Program-made: the position numbers and the translations under genes
In this document: piece after piece, positions 11,202-24,385 of the stretch
Layout: each line of letters opens with the position of its first letter
How positions within the stretch are numbered: position 1 is the first letter of the stretch
Source: Leptodactylus fallax
Taxonomy: Eukaryota > Chordata > Amphibia > Anura > Leptodactylidae
Assembly: GCA_947044405.1 (NCBI GenBank)
Contig: CAMRHE010001107.1
Coordinates: forward strand, 124,001-188,000
Length of the DNA stretch: 64,000 nt
Direction: 5' to 3'
Notes under the pieces: generated by a model
Databases searched by the model: none
Seen by the model: only the letters and a program-made list of their open reading frames with translations
Told to the model about the DNA's origin: nothing

Positions 11202-11360
11202 CATGTTGCCACAGCTGCCTACCACCACTTCCACTATTCAGGCAGACATGTCCTGTGGCCTGGTCCATTGTAATATGCTCTTCTGCACTGCCAATCATGT
11301 TGCCACAGCTACCACCGCTGCCACTACTCAATCAGACATGTCCTGCGGCCTGGTCTATTA
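11202..11360. repeat. Two-copy direct repeat
   Basis: 11202-11270 and 11296-11360 share GTTGCCACAGCT, CAGACATGTCCTG and GGCCTGGTC. The period is about 94 bp. Confidence 0.6.
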
Positions 11361-11592
11361 CATTTTACTATATCATGCTGTTACCCTATTACGACTGTTA
11401 TGCCCAATTACCACAGTGTTGGCATAAAATAAAATTCACATCTGCTCCAATCAAGGAATAATTTTTGGTGGCTTTTTTTTTCTTGTGCATTGGGTACCGT
11501 GGTAAGAGTAAGTGGGGTCTGTGATATTAAACCCCAGCCTCAGTAATGAAAAGCTGTCTATCATGCAATCCCATCACTAGGATGTTGATAAC

Positions 11593-12034
11593 TAGAGATA
11601 AGCGAATCGAAGCTGACGAACATGACCGTGGCATCCAAAGGGTTTTGCCATGCTACCTGTCCTCCTCGGCACCCCCCGTGGTGATTACAAATAAAAAAAA
11701 TGCTGATGCTCACTTGTCCGGAGCTCTTCCTCCCCAGGCCTTACTGCTGGGGCCAGTGATTAGGCGTAATGATGTCGGCGCCATCGTCATGTGCCGGCGT
11801 AATGACATCATCACACCCCCACGTGACTGCTGAGGCCCAATCACAGGCCCCAGCAGTGACGTCTGGGGAGCAGGACTTCATTATGAAGGAAGAAGAGGAG
11901 CGAGGAGGACAGACAGACAGCCGGGTTCCCAGGAGAGGTGAGGTTAAGGTGAGTATAAGTGTTTATTATTTTTAATCACTTCCCCTGGGCCTCTGATTAT
12001 TATACTCTGGGGTATGAGGAGACCCTAGAGTATA
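11593..12034. other. Fragments of dispersed frog-type repeats
   Basis: It opens with AGAGATAAGCGAA, like the end of the hAT MITE at 25793. It ends (11978-12034) with a hairpin-bearing sequence homologous to the right end of the element at 63638-63953. The stretch between is G+C-richer, with self-complementary pieces around CTGCTGGGGCC and GGCCCCAGCAG. No gene is apparent. Confidence 0.5.
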
Positions 12035-13680
12035 CAGTCATATGAAAAAGTTTGGCCACCCCTATTAATCTTAATCATTTTTAGTTCTAAATATTTGGGT
12101 GTTTGCAACAGCCATTTCAATTTGATATATCTAATAACTGATGGACACAGTAATATTTCAGGATTGAAATGAGGTTTATTGTACTAACAGAAAATGTGCA
12201 ATATGCATTAAACCAAAATTTGACCGGTGCAAAAATTTGGGTACCCTTATCATTTTATTGATTTGAATACTCCCAACTACTTTTTACTGACTTACTGAAG
12301 CACAAAATTGGTTTTGTTACCTCACTGAGCTTTGAACTTCATAGCCAGGTTTATCCAATCATGAGAAAAGGTATTTAAGGTGGCCAATTGCAAGTTGTTC
12401 TCCTATTTGAATCTCCTCTGAAGAGTGGCATCATGGGCTCCTCAAAACAACTCTCAAATGATCTGAAAACAAAGATTGTTCAACATAGTTGTTCAGGGGA
12501 AGGATACAAAAAGTTGTCTCAGAGATTTAACCTGTCAGTTTCCACTGTGAGGAACATAGTAAGGAAATGGAAGACCACAGGGACAGTTCTTGTTAAGCCC
12601 AGAAGTGGCAGGCCAAGAAAAATATCAGAAAGGCAGAGAAGAAGAATGGTGAGAACAGTCAAGGACAATCCACAGACCACCTCCAAAGAGCTGCAGCATC
12701 ATCTTGCTGCAGATGGTGTCACTGTGCATCGGTCAACAATACAGCACACTTTGCACAAGGAGAAGCTGTATGGGAGAGTGATGCGAAAGAAGCCGTTTCT
12801 GAAAGCATGCCACAAACAGAGTCGCCTGAGGTATGCAAAAGCACATTTGGACAAGCCAGCTTCATTTTGGAAGAAGGTCCTATGGACTAATGAAACAAAG
12901 ATTGAGTTGTTTGGTCATACAAAAAGGCGTTATGCATGGCGTCAAAAAAACACAGCATTCCAAGAAAAACACTTGCTACCCACTGTAAAATTTGGTGGAG
13001 GTTCCATCATGCTTTGGGGCTGTGTGGCCAATGCCGGCACCGGGAATCTTGTTAAAGTTGAGGGTCGCATGGATTCAACTCAGTATCAGCAGATTCTTGA
13101 GAATAATGTACAAGAATCAGTGACGAATTTGAAGTTACGCCGGGGATGGATATTTCAGCAAGACAATGATCCAAAACACAGCTCCAAATCTACTCAGGCA
13201 TTCATGCAGAGGAACAATTACAATGTTCTGGAATGGCCATCCCAGTCCCCAGACCTGAATATCATTGAACATCTGTGGGATAATTTGAAGCGGGCTGTCC
13301 ATGCTCGGCGACCATCAAACTTAACTGAACTGGAATTCAGTAAAGAGGAATGGTCAAAAATACCTTCATCCAGGATCCAGGAACTGATTAAAAGCTACAG
13401 GAAGCGACTAGAGGCTGTTATTTTTGCAAAAGGAGGATCTACTAAATATTAATGTCACTTTTCTGTTGAGGTGCCCATACTTTTGCACCGGTCAAATTTT
13501 GGTTTAATGCATATTGCACATTTTCTGTTAATACAATAAACCTCATTTAAATCCTGAAATATTACTGTGTCCATCAGTTATTAGATATATCAAATTGAAA
13601 TGGCTGTTGCAAACACCCAAATATTTAGAACTAAAAATGATTAAGATTAATAGGGGTGCCCAAACTTTTTCATATGACTG
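12035..13680 (+). mobile_element. Complete Tc1-type transposon, copy 1 (1646 bp)
   Basis: Inverted repeats of about 200 bp start CAGTCATATGAAAAAGTTTG; TA flanks both ends (12033-12034, 13681-13682). One uninterrupted transposase frame lies between. A near-identical copy occupies 27195-28843. The insertion hit the end of a hairpin repeat whose uninterrupted relative is visible near 63950. Confidence 0.95.
12433..13452 (+). CDS. Tc1 transposase, intact frame with catalytic Asp to Asn
   Basis: The likely start is the ATG at 12433 (MGSSKQLSNDL), since Tc1 proteins begin just before the first helix-turn-helix; an in-frame ATG at 12388 would add 15 residues. The N-terminal paired-like DNA-binding region runs to about residue 110 and includes the GRPRKIS hook. 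The DDE domain follows. The first catalytic position lies in LWTNETKIELFG, where the family has Asp: codon 12889-12891 is AAT. The second Asp (12162+1000, that is 13162, in QQDNDPKH) and the Glu (13267, IIEHLW) are 34 residues apart, so this is a DD34E enzyme. The protein could bind its ends but should not cut. Copy 2 has Asp here. Confidence 0.92.
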   Translation: MGSSKQLSNDLKTKIVQHSCSGEGYKKLSQRFNLSVSTVRNIVRKWKTTGTVLVKPRSGRPRKISERQRRRMVRTVKDNPQTTSKELQHHLAADGVTVHRSTIQHTLHKEKLYGRVMRKKPFLKACHKQSRLRYAKAHLDKPASFWKKVLWTNETKIELFGHTKRRYAWRQKNTAFQEKHLLPTVKFGGGSIMLWGCVANAGTGNLVKVEGRMDSTQYQQILENNVQESVTNLKLRRGWIFQQDNDPKHSSKSTQAFMQRNNYNVLEWPSQSPDLNIIEHLWDNLKRAVHARRPSNLTELEFSKEEWSKIPSSRIQELIKSYRKRLEAVIFAKGGSTKY

Positions 13681-13764
13681 TAATAATAGCAACAGCTCTG
13701 GAGGGGAGGTGGGGATTGAAGCAGCAATATCTGATCGCTGCTTCAACGGGGTGGGGGGGATTGA

Positions 13765-14508
<744 letters not shown>

Positions 14509-14509
14509 G

Positions 14510-14511
<2 letters not shown>

Positions 14512-14548
<37 letters not shown>

Positions 14549-14570
14549 AACACATTATATATACAGTATA

Positions 14571-14622
<52 letters not shown>
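14512..14622. repeat. (TA)n microsatellite
   Basis: Two TA tracts (about 14512-14543 and 14580-14622) separated by about 35 bp. The open frame across it is an artefact of the repeat. Confidence 0.9.
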
Positions 14623-14627
<5 letters not shown>

Positions 14628-16052
14628 TTCTCCAAGTTTAGACACTTGCATTTACAATCAATAGATGGCCACATAGCATCTTTTATGTAATACACCATGT
14701 CAAAACACTACAATAATAAGCAATACACATATTTTAAAGCATAGCATATTTTTTTTATTAGAGAACCTCTATCTGAGATCAGACAAACATTTGGCAAAGG
14801 CAGGCAAAAAAATAAAAATAAAAAAGCAACACTTAGTGAATGACTCTCCGGTCACTCCAGAACAGTAGCTCCAGTGCTCCCCACTAGTGTTTGTTTACTG
14901 GATTGCAGCAGTTATGCCATATTGACTATACAGGCCAATCATTAGCACCAAGGCCAATGATTTTACTGAAGTCGTCACTTGTTGTGAATGTGATGTCAGT
15001 ACTGCAGCCCAGTAAGCAGCATTGGAGTGACGGGGAATCAACTGCAAGTATTGCTTGTTTTGTCATTAGAAAATAATGAAGTTTAAAAGTAGTCGATCAA
15101 GTGAATGAAGGGAATGGGACTATAAAAAAATTGTATGTACTTAAAATATATAGGGTGAGATTACACCAAAATTCTGTTCAAATTTGTGCCTAAAATTGTA
15201 AGATATGGCATGCATCAAATTTATGTGATTTTATTCATTTTAATGCATCTTGACAGGTTTGACAAATATCAAGAAAAAGAGATGTGGCTAAGTCATAACA
15301 TGCACCAAACTTTCATGTCTTCAGTTTTTACTGTACAATATTGACATAAATGTATATTATCAATGAAGAGGCATAAGTAAGAAATGGGTATTACATGCCA
15401 AGCAACTTATACCACATTTATGACAAATTATTATAAATTTGCACCATTTTACGCACTCTAAAATGCATACATCCTTCAACACCACTGATAAAGCTCCCTC
15501 ATGGTTCACCTATCCTTTGTAGTTTATCCTTGGTTTAAATGTGTAGCCATTTCACATATTTACCAGACATTTAGAGTCAGTGTGCTGAAACACTGCTTAT
15601 GCCATTTGATATATCAATGGTGACAGCCAGACTTTTTTTTTCATGAAAATGGATTACATTTCACCACAGCTCCTTTCTTGTTACTAGCATTAATAATAGT
15701 AATCTCACTTTGTATAATGTGTAACATCCATGGGTAAAATTACTATGACATATGCCTGATTCCAGCAGTATATAATATGTGCTTATTCAGTTTAAAATAA
15801 ACTGTATTACTCCGTCTAGAAGTCTATCTGCAAGATTTTGTCTATATGCTATTCATCTTTCAGTTTGATCTAGTTATAAGACTTTCTAGCTTCCTGACAT
15901 ACACACTTTTATGTCTTATGGTATGTCTTAGAGTATGGTACATTTACTGGATCTCTTATGGTTCTACATGAATTGTTAATATATTCTTCTATTCTGTCCT
16001 CTGGTGGGCTTTTAGAACACATTATTATATCAGAGACTTGTTCCCCTTAAGA
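14623..16052. other. No recognised feature
   Basis: About 1.4 kb of A+T-rich sequence without recognisable coding or terminal-repeat structure. Confidence 0.5.
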
Positions 16053-16057
16053 GCATC

Positions 16058-16552
16058 TGTAAAATACTGTATGCATGAATGAAATTCTTACGTGTTGACC
16101 CATAAGGTAACATTATTGGAGGACAAAGCTTCTTATAAAAACATGGAAATTTTTTGAAGTCTTCATGGAAAAACAGATACAGGGAAAACTTCCAGAACAA
16201 CAGAAACATCAGTCAATGTCTCACATCATGGGAGAAGTTCAGAGTTAGGTTTCTTCAAGCTGGTTCTCTCTCAGACATCTTGGTTCATGCTTATTCATCC
16301 ATTTGTTGGCCTTCTCCAGGTGTCAGAGGAAGTAGACAGACAGAAAGACCCAAACATGTGTGTCTGTCAATCATTTATATTCATGAGAGGGGGTGTTCCC
16401 CAGTATCCTTATACATTTTACATCTGTATTTGGACAACACAAAAATAGTGTACCGTAACCACACCCATGCACCATAATATACAAGAGTGTTGTCAGCAAA
16501 ATAGACTTAACCCTTAAAGGTCATGAATATTGCAATCTAATAATATTTAACA
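16058..16552 (-). repeat. 3' LTR of the ERV
   Basis: It starts TGTAAAATACTG and ends TTTAACA, giving the canonical TG...CA. Compared with the other LTR I count roughly 25-30 substitutions and one 4-bp gap, so about 94% identity. A 107-codon open frame inside (16154-16477) recurs in the partner LTR and is not a gene. Confidence 0.88.
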
Positions 16553-16567
16553 TTTCCCCCTCTTGAG
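16553..16567 (-). promoter_or_regulatory. Polypurine tract of the ERV
   Basis: Directly inside the left LTR; on the minus strand it reads CTCAAGAGGGGGAAA, the usual plus-strand primer site next to a 3' LTR. This fixes the orientation as minus. Confidence 0.65.
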
Positions 16568-17630
16568 TTTGATACACATCCATTTTAACCCTCAAGATAC
16601 AGAATTTAAACATTAGACAATATTCATAGAACATAATTAGACTACATCTTCTTTATTCTTTTTGAATACTGGAACTTAATTTTCATAGATAAATTAATTG
16701 TCCATATAACAATAATTTTATCAAATTGCAATCAATTATGACATTAATAAATGTTATGGTAAACCGTGATGAAATAGGAAAATGATTTGATATACTAACT
16801 AAACTAGACTTCTAGGCCTCTTTCATCGTCTTCTTCTGGTCATCTTCTTCTGTCATAATAGAAGGTTTAACACAAATGTTCATTGTTGAGGGCTTTGACT
16901 TGTTTTATTTAAAGTCCTTTAGTTTATAGAATTCCGTCATGTTGTGCAGATATTATAACATTGTCCAATAAAGTTCATATTATGAAGATATTGATATAGC
17001 AACAACGTCCATATATTAAGTATGTATTCCTTTTGACAGCTTTGTCATTAGATACAGACTGTATCTAATTTATCTAACTGTATCTTCTTCTTTATTTTAT
17101 ATTGACCATTTGTAATTGTGGAGCAGCTGTGACACTTCTGAAACAGCACTGTAAGTGTTTATTTTGACATGCATCTCTGCTGCTTTGTCACTTCAGTTCA
17201 TTTATAGAATTACAGTCTCTTATACTGTACACAATATCTGTTATAGGGTTTTCATCCATAACTCTTTTGCTCACCAACCAACTTTCCTTGAAGTTTTGCA
17301 GTTGATGGGATTCCCCTCAACGTTCTTGTGGAATAATCTTTATAACTCAGCCCAATCATCATCAATATTTCCAAACTCCAGTAATAATTTTTCATCAGTA
17401 ACTGCTAAATTATGAACACAGTCATAGTGTATAGCTTTTATACCTTTAAGTTGTTTCTTTCTGCAATTGTTTTCCTTCTTGTAACTGTCAAAGTCTTTTA
17501 TTAATATTTGATATCAAACTTTATCATAATCTTGGACTTGATTGAATATAAACTTTCTTTCCCTAATACTTCTCCCAACTAGGTGATTTACTAACATAAT
17601 ATCACATTGTACCATATCATTCATATCATA
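16568..17630. other. 3' interior of the ERV, unrecognised
   Basis: This A+T-rich stretch should hold env or 3' untranslated sequence, but no long minus-strand frame survives. The plus-strand frame 17155-17415 is antisense to the element and probably spurious. Confidence 0.45.
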
Positions 17631-17632
17631 CA

Positions 17633-17702
<70 letters not shown>
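17631..17702. repeat. (TA)n microsatellite
   Basis: Nearly pure TA repeats of about 70 bp with one CA interruption. Confidence 0.95.
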
Positions 17703-17703
<1 letters not shown>

Positions 17704-17795
17704 TAAATATGAATATGATATATAACAATTATTGATATTCATATTTTTATCAAATAATCACATAATAGTACTTTGGATACAACATTATATATATA

Positions 17796-18196
17796 TTGTC
17801 AATGCGGGACCTTCCAGGGGCTGGTTACCAGGCAAGTAAGACACTGGAGGAGTATGTGCAAGTTCACACTGGTGCTTTATTGGCAGGAGTTCACAGAGTC
17901 CATAACATAAATAGCTTCCAGCATCATAAGGCAACACAAAAGAGAACGGCTTGTTTTAGCCAAGTGGCAGAAAGTCCAGCAACAGAAAATAGTCTTTTAA
18001 GACAGAGCCACCATCAGAAGAGGGGGAGAGAGAGACACACCCTCCTCCTGGTCAGAGTTAAGGCTTCAACCTGGCTCTAACAAAACCCAGGATTAGAGCT
18101 TTGAGCCCGGGTCTGTAATCACACCCAAAACCCCGGACATAGATTCCACTCCATTACCTAGTGGAGAGGAGCCACCTTAGTGGGAGGTATCTTCCT
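17796..18196 (-). mobile_element. LTR-like fragment of another retroelement
   Basis: On the minus strand it contains AATAAAGCACCAGTGTG (a polyadenylation signal followed by U5-like sequence) and ends GGTCCCGCATTGACA, a plausible LTR 3' end. The other boundary and any target duplication are not clear, so this is a tentative call. Confidence 0.4.
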
Positions 18197-18199
18197 TCT

Positions 18200-18918
18200 A
18201 CAATCTTTCCCTCTGCCTTCATTTCAGGCTTCAAACATAAGAATATAAAATTTTCATTTTTTGGTGAAGAATCAACAAGTGGGACACAATCGTGAAGTGG
18301 AACGAAATTTATTGGATATTTTAAACATTTGTAAAAAATAAAAAACTGAAAAGTGGGGCGTGCCAAATTATTCAGCCCCCTTAAGTTAATACTTTGTAGC
18401 GCCACCTTTTGCTGCGATTACCGCTGCAAGTCGCTTGGGGTATGTCTCTATCAGTTTTGCACATCGAGAGACTGAATTTCTTGCCCATTCTTCCTTGGAA
18501 AACAGCTCGAGCTTAGTGAGGTTGGATGGAGAGCGTTTGTGAACAGCAGTTTTTAGCTCTTTCCACAGATTCTTGATTGGATTAAGGTCTGGACTTTGAC
18601 TTGGCAATTCTTGTTGGAAGATAAATCTCCGTCCCAGTCTCAGGTCTATTGCAGACTCCAACAGGTTTTCTTCCAGAATAGTCCTGTATTTGGCTCTATC
18701 CATTTTCCCTTCAATTTTAACCATCTTCCCTGTCCCTGCTGAAGAAAAGCAGGCCCAAACCATGATGCTGCCACCACCATGTTTGACAGTGGGGATGGTG
18801 TGTTCAGGGTGATGAGCTGTGTTGCTTTTACGCCAAACATCTCGTTTTCCATTGTGGCCAACAAGTTCAATTTTGGTTTCATCTGACCAGAGCACCTTCT
18901 TCCACATGTTCTTCAACT
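18200..18918 (-). mobile_element. Third Tc1 family, truncated, fused head-to-head to another Tc1
   Basis: Minus-strand transposase 3' part plus 3' untranslated region (GGGGCGTGCCAAATTATTCAGC lies at 18355-18376). Its 5' end is lost at about 18918, where a plus-strand Tc1 of a different family begins without its own left terminal repeat. Confidence 0.75.
18386..18918 (-). pseudogene. Tc1 transposase fragment with internal deletion
   Basis: The frame starts at KKVLWSDETKIELVGH (first catalytic Asp present), continues through [16 protein letters not shown], then jumps from FIFQQ directly to PSQSPDLNPIKNLW. The jump removes the second catalytic Asp and about 25 residues, and the catalytic Glu is Lys (PIKNLW). 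The N-terminal DNA-binding half is missing. Non-functional. Confidence 0.85.
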
Positions 18919-20259
18919 TCACAGGTGTGCCCTGTCAGGTTTAATAAATTGGATTTCTTGCCTTATAAATGGGGTTGGGACCATCAGTTGTGTTGTTCAG
19001 AAGTCAGGTGGAGTCCTACTGAATGGAGTGTTAGAATTTGTATTATGGCAAGAAAAAAGCAGCTAAGTAAAGAAAAACGAGTGGCCATCATTACTTTCAG
19101 AAATGAAGGTCAGTCAGTCCGAAAAATTGGGAAAACTTTGAAAGTGTCCACAAGTGCAGTGGCCAAAACCATCAAGCGCTACAAAGAAACTGGCTCACAT
19201 GAGGACCGCCCCAGGAAAGGAAGACCAAGAGTCACCTCTGCTGCGGAGGATAAGTTCATCCGAGTCACCAGCCTCAGAAATTGCAGGTTAACAGCAGTCA
19301 GATTAGAGACCAGGTCAATGCCACACAGAGTTCTAGCAGCAGACACTTCTCTACAACAACTGTTAAGAGGAGACTGTGTGCAGCAGGCCTTCATGGTAAA
19401 ATAGCTGCTAGGAAACCACTGCTAAGGACAGGCAACAAGCAGAAGACACTTGTTTGGGCTAAAGAACACAAGGAATGGACATTAGACCTGTGGAAATCTG
19501 TGCTTTGGTCTGATGAGTCCAAATTTGAGATCTTTGGTTCCAACCACCGTGTCTTTGTGCGACGCAGAAAAGGTGAACGAATGGACTCTACATGCCTGGT
19601 TCCCACCGTGAAGCATGGAGGAGGAGGTGTGATGGTGTGGGGGCGCTTTGCTGATGACACTGTTGGGGATTTATTCAAAATTGAAGGAATACTAAACCAG
19701 CATGGTTACCACAGCATCTTGCAGCGGCATGCTATTCCATCCGGTTTACGTTTAGTTGGACCATCATTTATTTTTCAACAGGACTATGACCCCAAACACA
19801 CCTCCAGACTGTGTAAGGGCTATTTGACCAAGAAGGAGAGTGATGGGGTGCTATGCCAGATGACCTGGCCTTCACAGTCACCAGACCTGAAACCAATCGA
19901 GATGGTTTGGGGTGAGCTGGACCGCAGAGTGAAGGCAAAAGGGCCAACAAGTGCTAAGCATCTCTGGGAACTCCTTCAAGACTGTTGGAAGACCATTTCA
20001 GGTGACTACCTCTTGAAGCTCATCAAGAGAATGCCAAGAGTGTGCAAAGCAGTAATCAAAGCAAAAGGTGGCTACTTTGAAGAACCTAGAATATAAGACA
20101 TATTTTCAGTTGTTTCACACTTTTTTGTTAAGTATATAATTCCACATGTGTTAATTCATAGTTTTGATGCCTTCAGTGTGAATCTACAATTTTTATAGTC
20201 ATGAAAATACAGAAAACTCTTGGAATGAGAAGGTGTGTCCAAACTTTTGGTCTGTACTG
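18919..20259 (+). mobile_element. Fourth Tc1 family, lacking its left terminal repeat
   Basis: It starts inside the 5' untranslated region at CTTCACAGGTGTGCCCTGTC and runs to a right terminal repeat ending TTTTGGTCTGTACTG at 20259, followed by TA. Comparison with the copy at 30602 shows that about 280 bp, including the left terminal repeat, are missing. Confidence 0.85.
19045..20096 (+). pseudogene. Tc1 transposase with one frameshift
   Basis: The ATG at 19045 starts MARKKQLSKEKRVAII with a helix-turn-helix (SVRKIGKTLKVSTSAVAKTI) and the GRPRVTS hook. At about 19294, after LTA, one base is missing and the frame changes to QIRDQVNATQSSSS. The DDE motifs are all present: VLWSDESKFEIFG, QQDYDPKH and KPIEMVWGEL. 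Apart from the single-base loss it is a nearly complete enzyme. The first segment is also present at 31003. Confidence 0.88.
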
Positions 20260-20261
20260 TA

Positions 20262-21621
<1,360 letters not shown>

Positions 21622-22411
21622 CTCTCAAATCTAGACATAACTGAATATGTGGACTCAGCTCTGCCAATCTTTATTTCATTCAGAATTTCAGTTGTTGGCA
21701 TGCTGTCACCTCACTGTCCTGTAACCATTCATTTGACTCATTGTCATAAGACATCTTTGCTGATAGACATCTTGCAAAGTTTGCAGGAAGCCAAGTTCTA
21801 AACAAGAGATTTTTCTGTTCAGTAGATAAATCAAACTTATCTGCATAACTTTCAAAAATTTTGGAGTTTCTACACACATGGATATTTACATCATATGTGG
21901 GAATGTCCTTACCCAGATTGGTCAAATGTTTCTGTAACTTTATTTTTAGCTTTGTTTCTTTAATTTGCAATTCCGGATTATATATTGACATATCTGCGTC
22001 TGTGCTTTTATTATGGTCATCTTGTGTATTTACATGCTCCATTTGTTCATTATTCTGTGATGAGCTATCTATGCCCATTACAGCCACATGACACTTCACG
22101 TCAGCATGTTGAGATTCCTGAGAATCTGTTTGAACAGATCTATTCTCATGCGTAATAGGAATTACATTACAGACTTCTATCTCTGGTCTTAATTTCTTTT
22201 CTGATATAACTTTATGGAATATATTTACCATATGCATAATATTCCTTAACTTCTCTTTCTCTTTTATAACACAAAAAGATTTATCCTTTATGATAGAATT
22301 TGCCTGTTCACATTGTGTATACAAATCTTGCCATATATTCTCTAACCTTTCACTAGGCACAAACTTAAACTCTAAGTTACACTTTTTAGACAACGACTGG
22401 ATAATTTCCAT
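21622..22411 (-). pseudogene. ERV gag-like frame, interrupted
   Basis: A 243-codon frame (22411-21680) just downstream of the 5' LTR. It begins MEIIQSLSKKCNLEF, has a polar middle rich in Asp, Gln and Asn, and ends with a helical part (FDLSTEQKNLLFRTWLP, then CLSAKMSYDNE) that resembles a retroviral capsid N-terminal region. Near 21690 the likely continuation (PTTEILNEIKIGRAES) is in another frame, and a Tc1 terminal repeat cuts it at about 21621. The gag assignment rests on position, length and composition, not on a diagnostic motif. Confidence 0.5.
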
Positions 22412-22792
22412 AGTTAAATGTAAAATTTTTACTTACAACCGTAGAAACTGTCACCTTGTAACTTGTTTTTTCTCCTTGGAACAACTGGTTCCTTTCATCA
22501 GCACATCTCAGTACGTCTGGCATCTGTAGTACTCCTTCTATATTTGCTGTACTATGAGAGCAAAAATTCTTCTGTTCCTCACAAGCTTCCCTCACTCAGG
22601 CGTCCGTCTGGAGAGGCTTCCTGGAACACGTGCAACTTTCAGCTATAAGCGTGTTTCATTCATCTAGGTAATTTTCTAAATTTCCTGAAGCTTGCAACTT
22701 TATAAATCGTGCAAAATCCTTTCTCGTCCCCCTCTTGCAAGTAGAAGGAATGAGAAAAAACAGGAAAAAATCGACTGGGCCAATTTGCCACT

Positions 22793-23291
22793 TGTAAAAT
22801 ACTGTATGCTTGAATGAAATTCTTACTCACGTGTTGACCCATAAGAAAACATTATTGGAGGACTCGGCTTCTTATAAAAACATGGAAAGTTATTGAAGTC
22901 TTCATGGAAAAACAGATACAGGGAAAACTTCCAGAATAACAGAAATATCAGTCAATGTCTTACATCATGGGAGAAGTTCAGGGTTAGGTTTCTTCAAGCT
23001 GGTTCTCTCGCAGACATCTTGGTTCATGCTTATTCATCAATGTGTTGGTCTTCTCCAGGTGTAAGAGGAAGTAGACAGACAGAAAGACCCAGATATGTGT
23101 GTCTGTCAATCATTTATATTCATGAGAGGGGGTGTTCCCCAGTATCCTTATACATTTTACATCTGTATTTGGACAACACTATAATAGTGTACTGTAACCA
23201 CACCCATTCACCATAAGATACAAGAGTGTTGTCAGCAGAATAGACTTAACCCTTATAGGTCATGAATATTGCAATCTAATAATATTTAAGA
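22793..23291 (-). repeat. 5' LTR of the ERV
   Basis: Partner of 16058-16552. It ends TTTAAGA, one base off the canonical CA. On the minus strand the sequence just inside it begins AGTGGCAAATTGG; TGGCAAATTGG could be a tRNA primer-binding site, but I cannot assign the tRNA. Confidence 0.88.
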
Positions 23292-23737
23292 GCATCCAAG
23301 TGTTTTCTCGGTATGAGTTCGAACTCCTCTCATTTTAAAGAGATAAGTACTAGAAATCCCATATTTTAAGAAAGCCATGTACCATTCACTGTTTCTCACT
23401 TATATATACCTAGATAATAATTTTGGTAGTAGAATTCAAAGAAGGGGTTGTCTAGGATAAATGGATATTTTAATAATAAGGCCCATATGCCCCCCCTCCA
23501 ACTTTCTAAATTACATCTATTTCTAATTTTTCTTTGTTATACTGTCATGTAACCTACATAAATTACATTTTTTGCCTTTCCACTGATGTTCCTGATGTAA
23601 CGTTGCAGTCTAATCGATATCCACACCTGCAGCGTCAGTGGAAAGGACTCCTCCCCCAGCCCATTATACTTACCTGTTCTTCCTGGCAGTTCTGGACCCG
23701 GGACATCATCACCAGACGGCACACGTAGCTGTGCAGG

Positions 23738-23880
23738 TACCACTGTGGAGAATTATGCTGTGCAGGGTCCACTGTTGAGCATATTATATTGTGCATGAGC
23801 CACTGTGGAGCAAATTGTTCTTTTTTTTTTTTTTATATGGAACGCTTCATGAATTTGCATGTCATCCTTGCACAGGGGCC

Positions 23881-23917
<37 letters not shown>

Positions 23918-24385
23918 CGTGCTGCCGAAGTGAGCACTGGAGCAAATTATTCTGTGCGGGGGCCACTGTGGAGCATTATATTGTGTGAGGGCCACAGTGG
24001 AGGATTATACTGAGCAGGGGCCAATGTGGAGCATATTATACTGTGTAGGAGTCACTGTGGAGCATATTATACTGTGCAGGGGCCACTGTGGAACATTATA
24101 CTGTGCGAAAGCCACTATGGAGCATATTATACTGTGCAGGGGCAACTGTGGAGCATTATACTGTGCAGAGGCCACTGTGGAGCATATTATACTGTGAGGC
24201 AGCCACTGTAGAGTATTATACTGTGCAGGGGCCATTGTGGAGCATATTATACTGTGCGGAGATCTCTTTGGGGCATTACATTGTGTGGGGGCCGCTGTGG
24301 AGCATATTATACTGTGTAGGGGTCACTCTGGAGCATATTATACTGTGCAGGGGCCACTGTGGAGCATTATATTGTGGGGGGGTGG
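23738..24385. repeat. 29-31 bp minisatellite
   Basis: About 18-20 units of the type GAGCATATTATACTGTGCAG plus GGCCACTGTG, in 29-bp and 31-bp versions. It is interrupted at 23821-23937 by a U6-derived insertion. Related units recur at 33400-33510 and at the window end. Open frames across it are repeat artefacts. Confidence 0.9.
23835..23937 (-). pseudogene. U6 snRNA retropseudogene
   Basis: On the minus strand it starts GTGCTCACTTCGGCAGCACG, contains ACTAAAATTGGAACGATACA and GATTAGCATGGCCCC, and ends GCGTTCCATAT: a near full-length U6. About five bases differ from the vertebrate U6 I know, and four of these are CpG to TpG or CpA changes. It ends in about 14 A (seen as T at 23821-23834), not the T run a U6 gene needs. 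TGGAGCAAATTRTTCT lies on both sides (23806-23821, 23938-23953), partly overlapping the host minisatellite unit. Confidence 0.92.

Noticed and set aside
10803..11461. Frames 10803-11156 and 11108-11461
   Set aside because: They run across a degenerate repeat, a LINE 3' tail with poly-G and a two-copy repeat.
23835..23937. Functional U6 snRNA gene
   Set aside because: It has an A tail instead of a T terminator, flanking duplications and CpG decay; I saw no proximal element upstream.
23738..24385. Possible CRISPR-like array
   Set aside because: Units are contiguous with no unique spacers, and the context is vertebrate.
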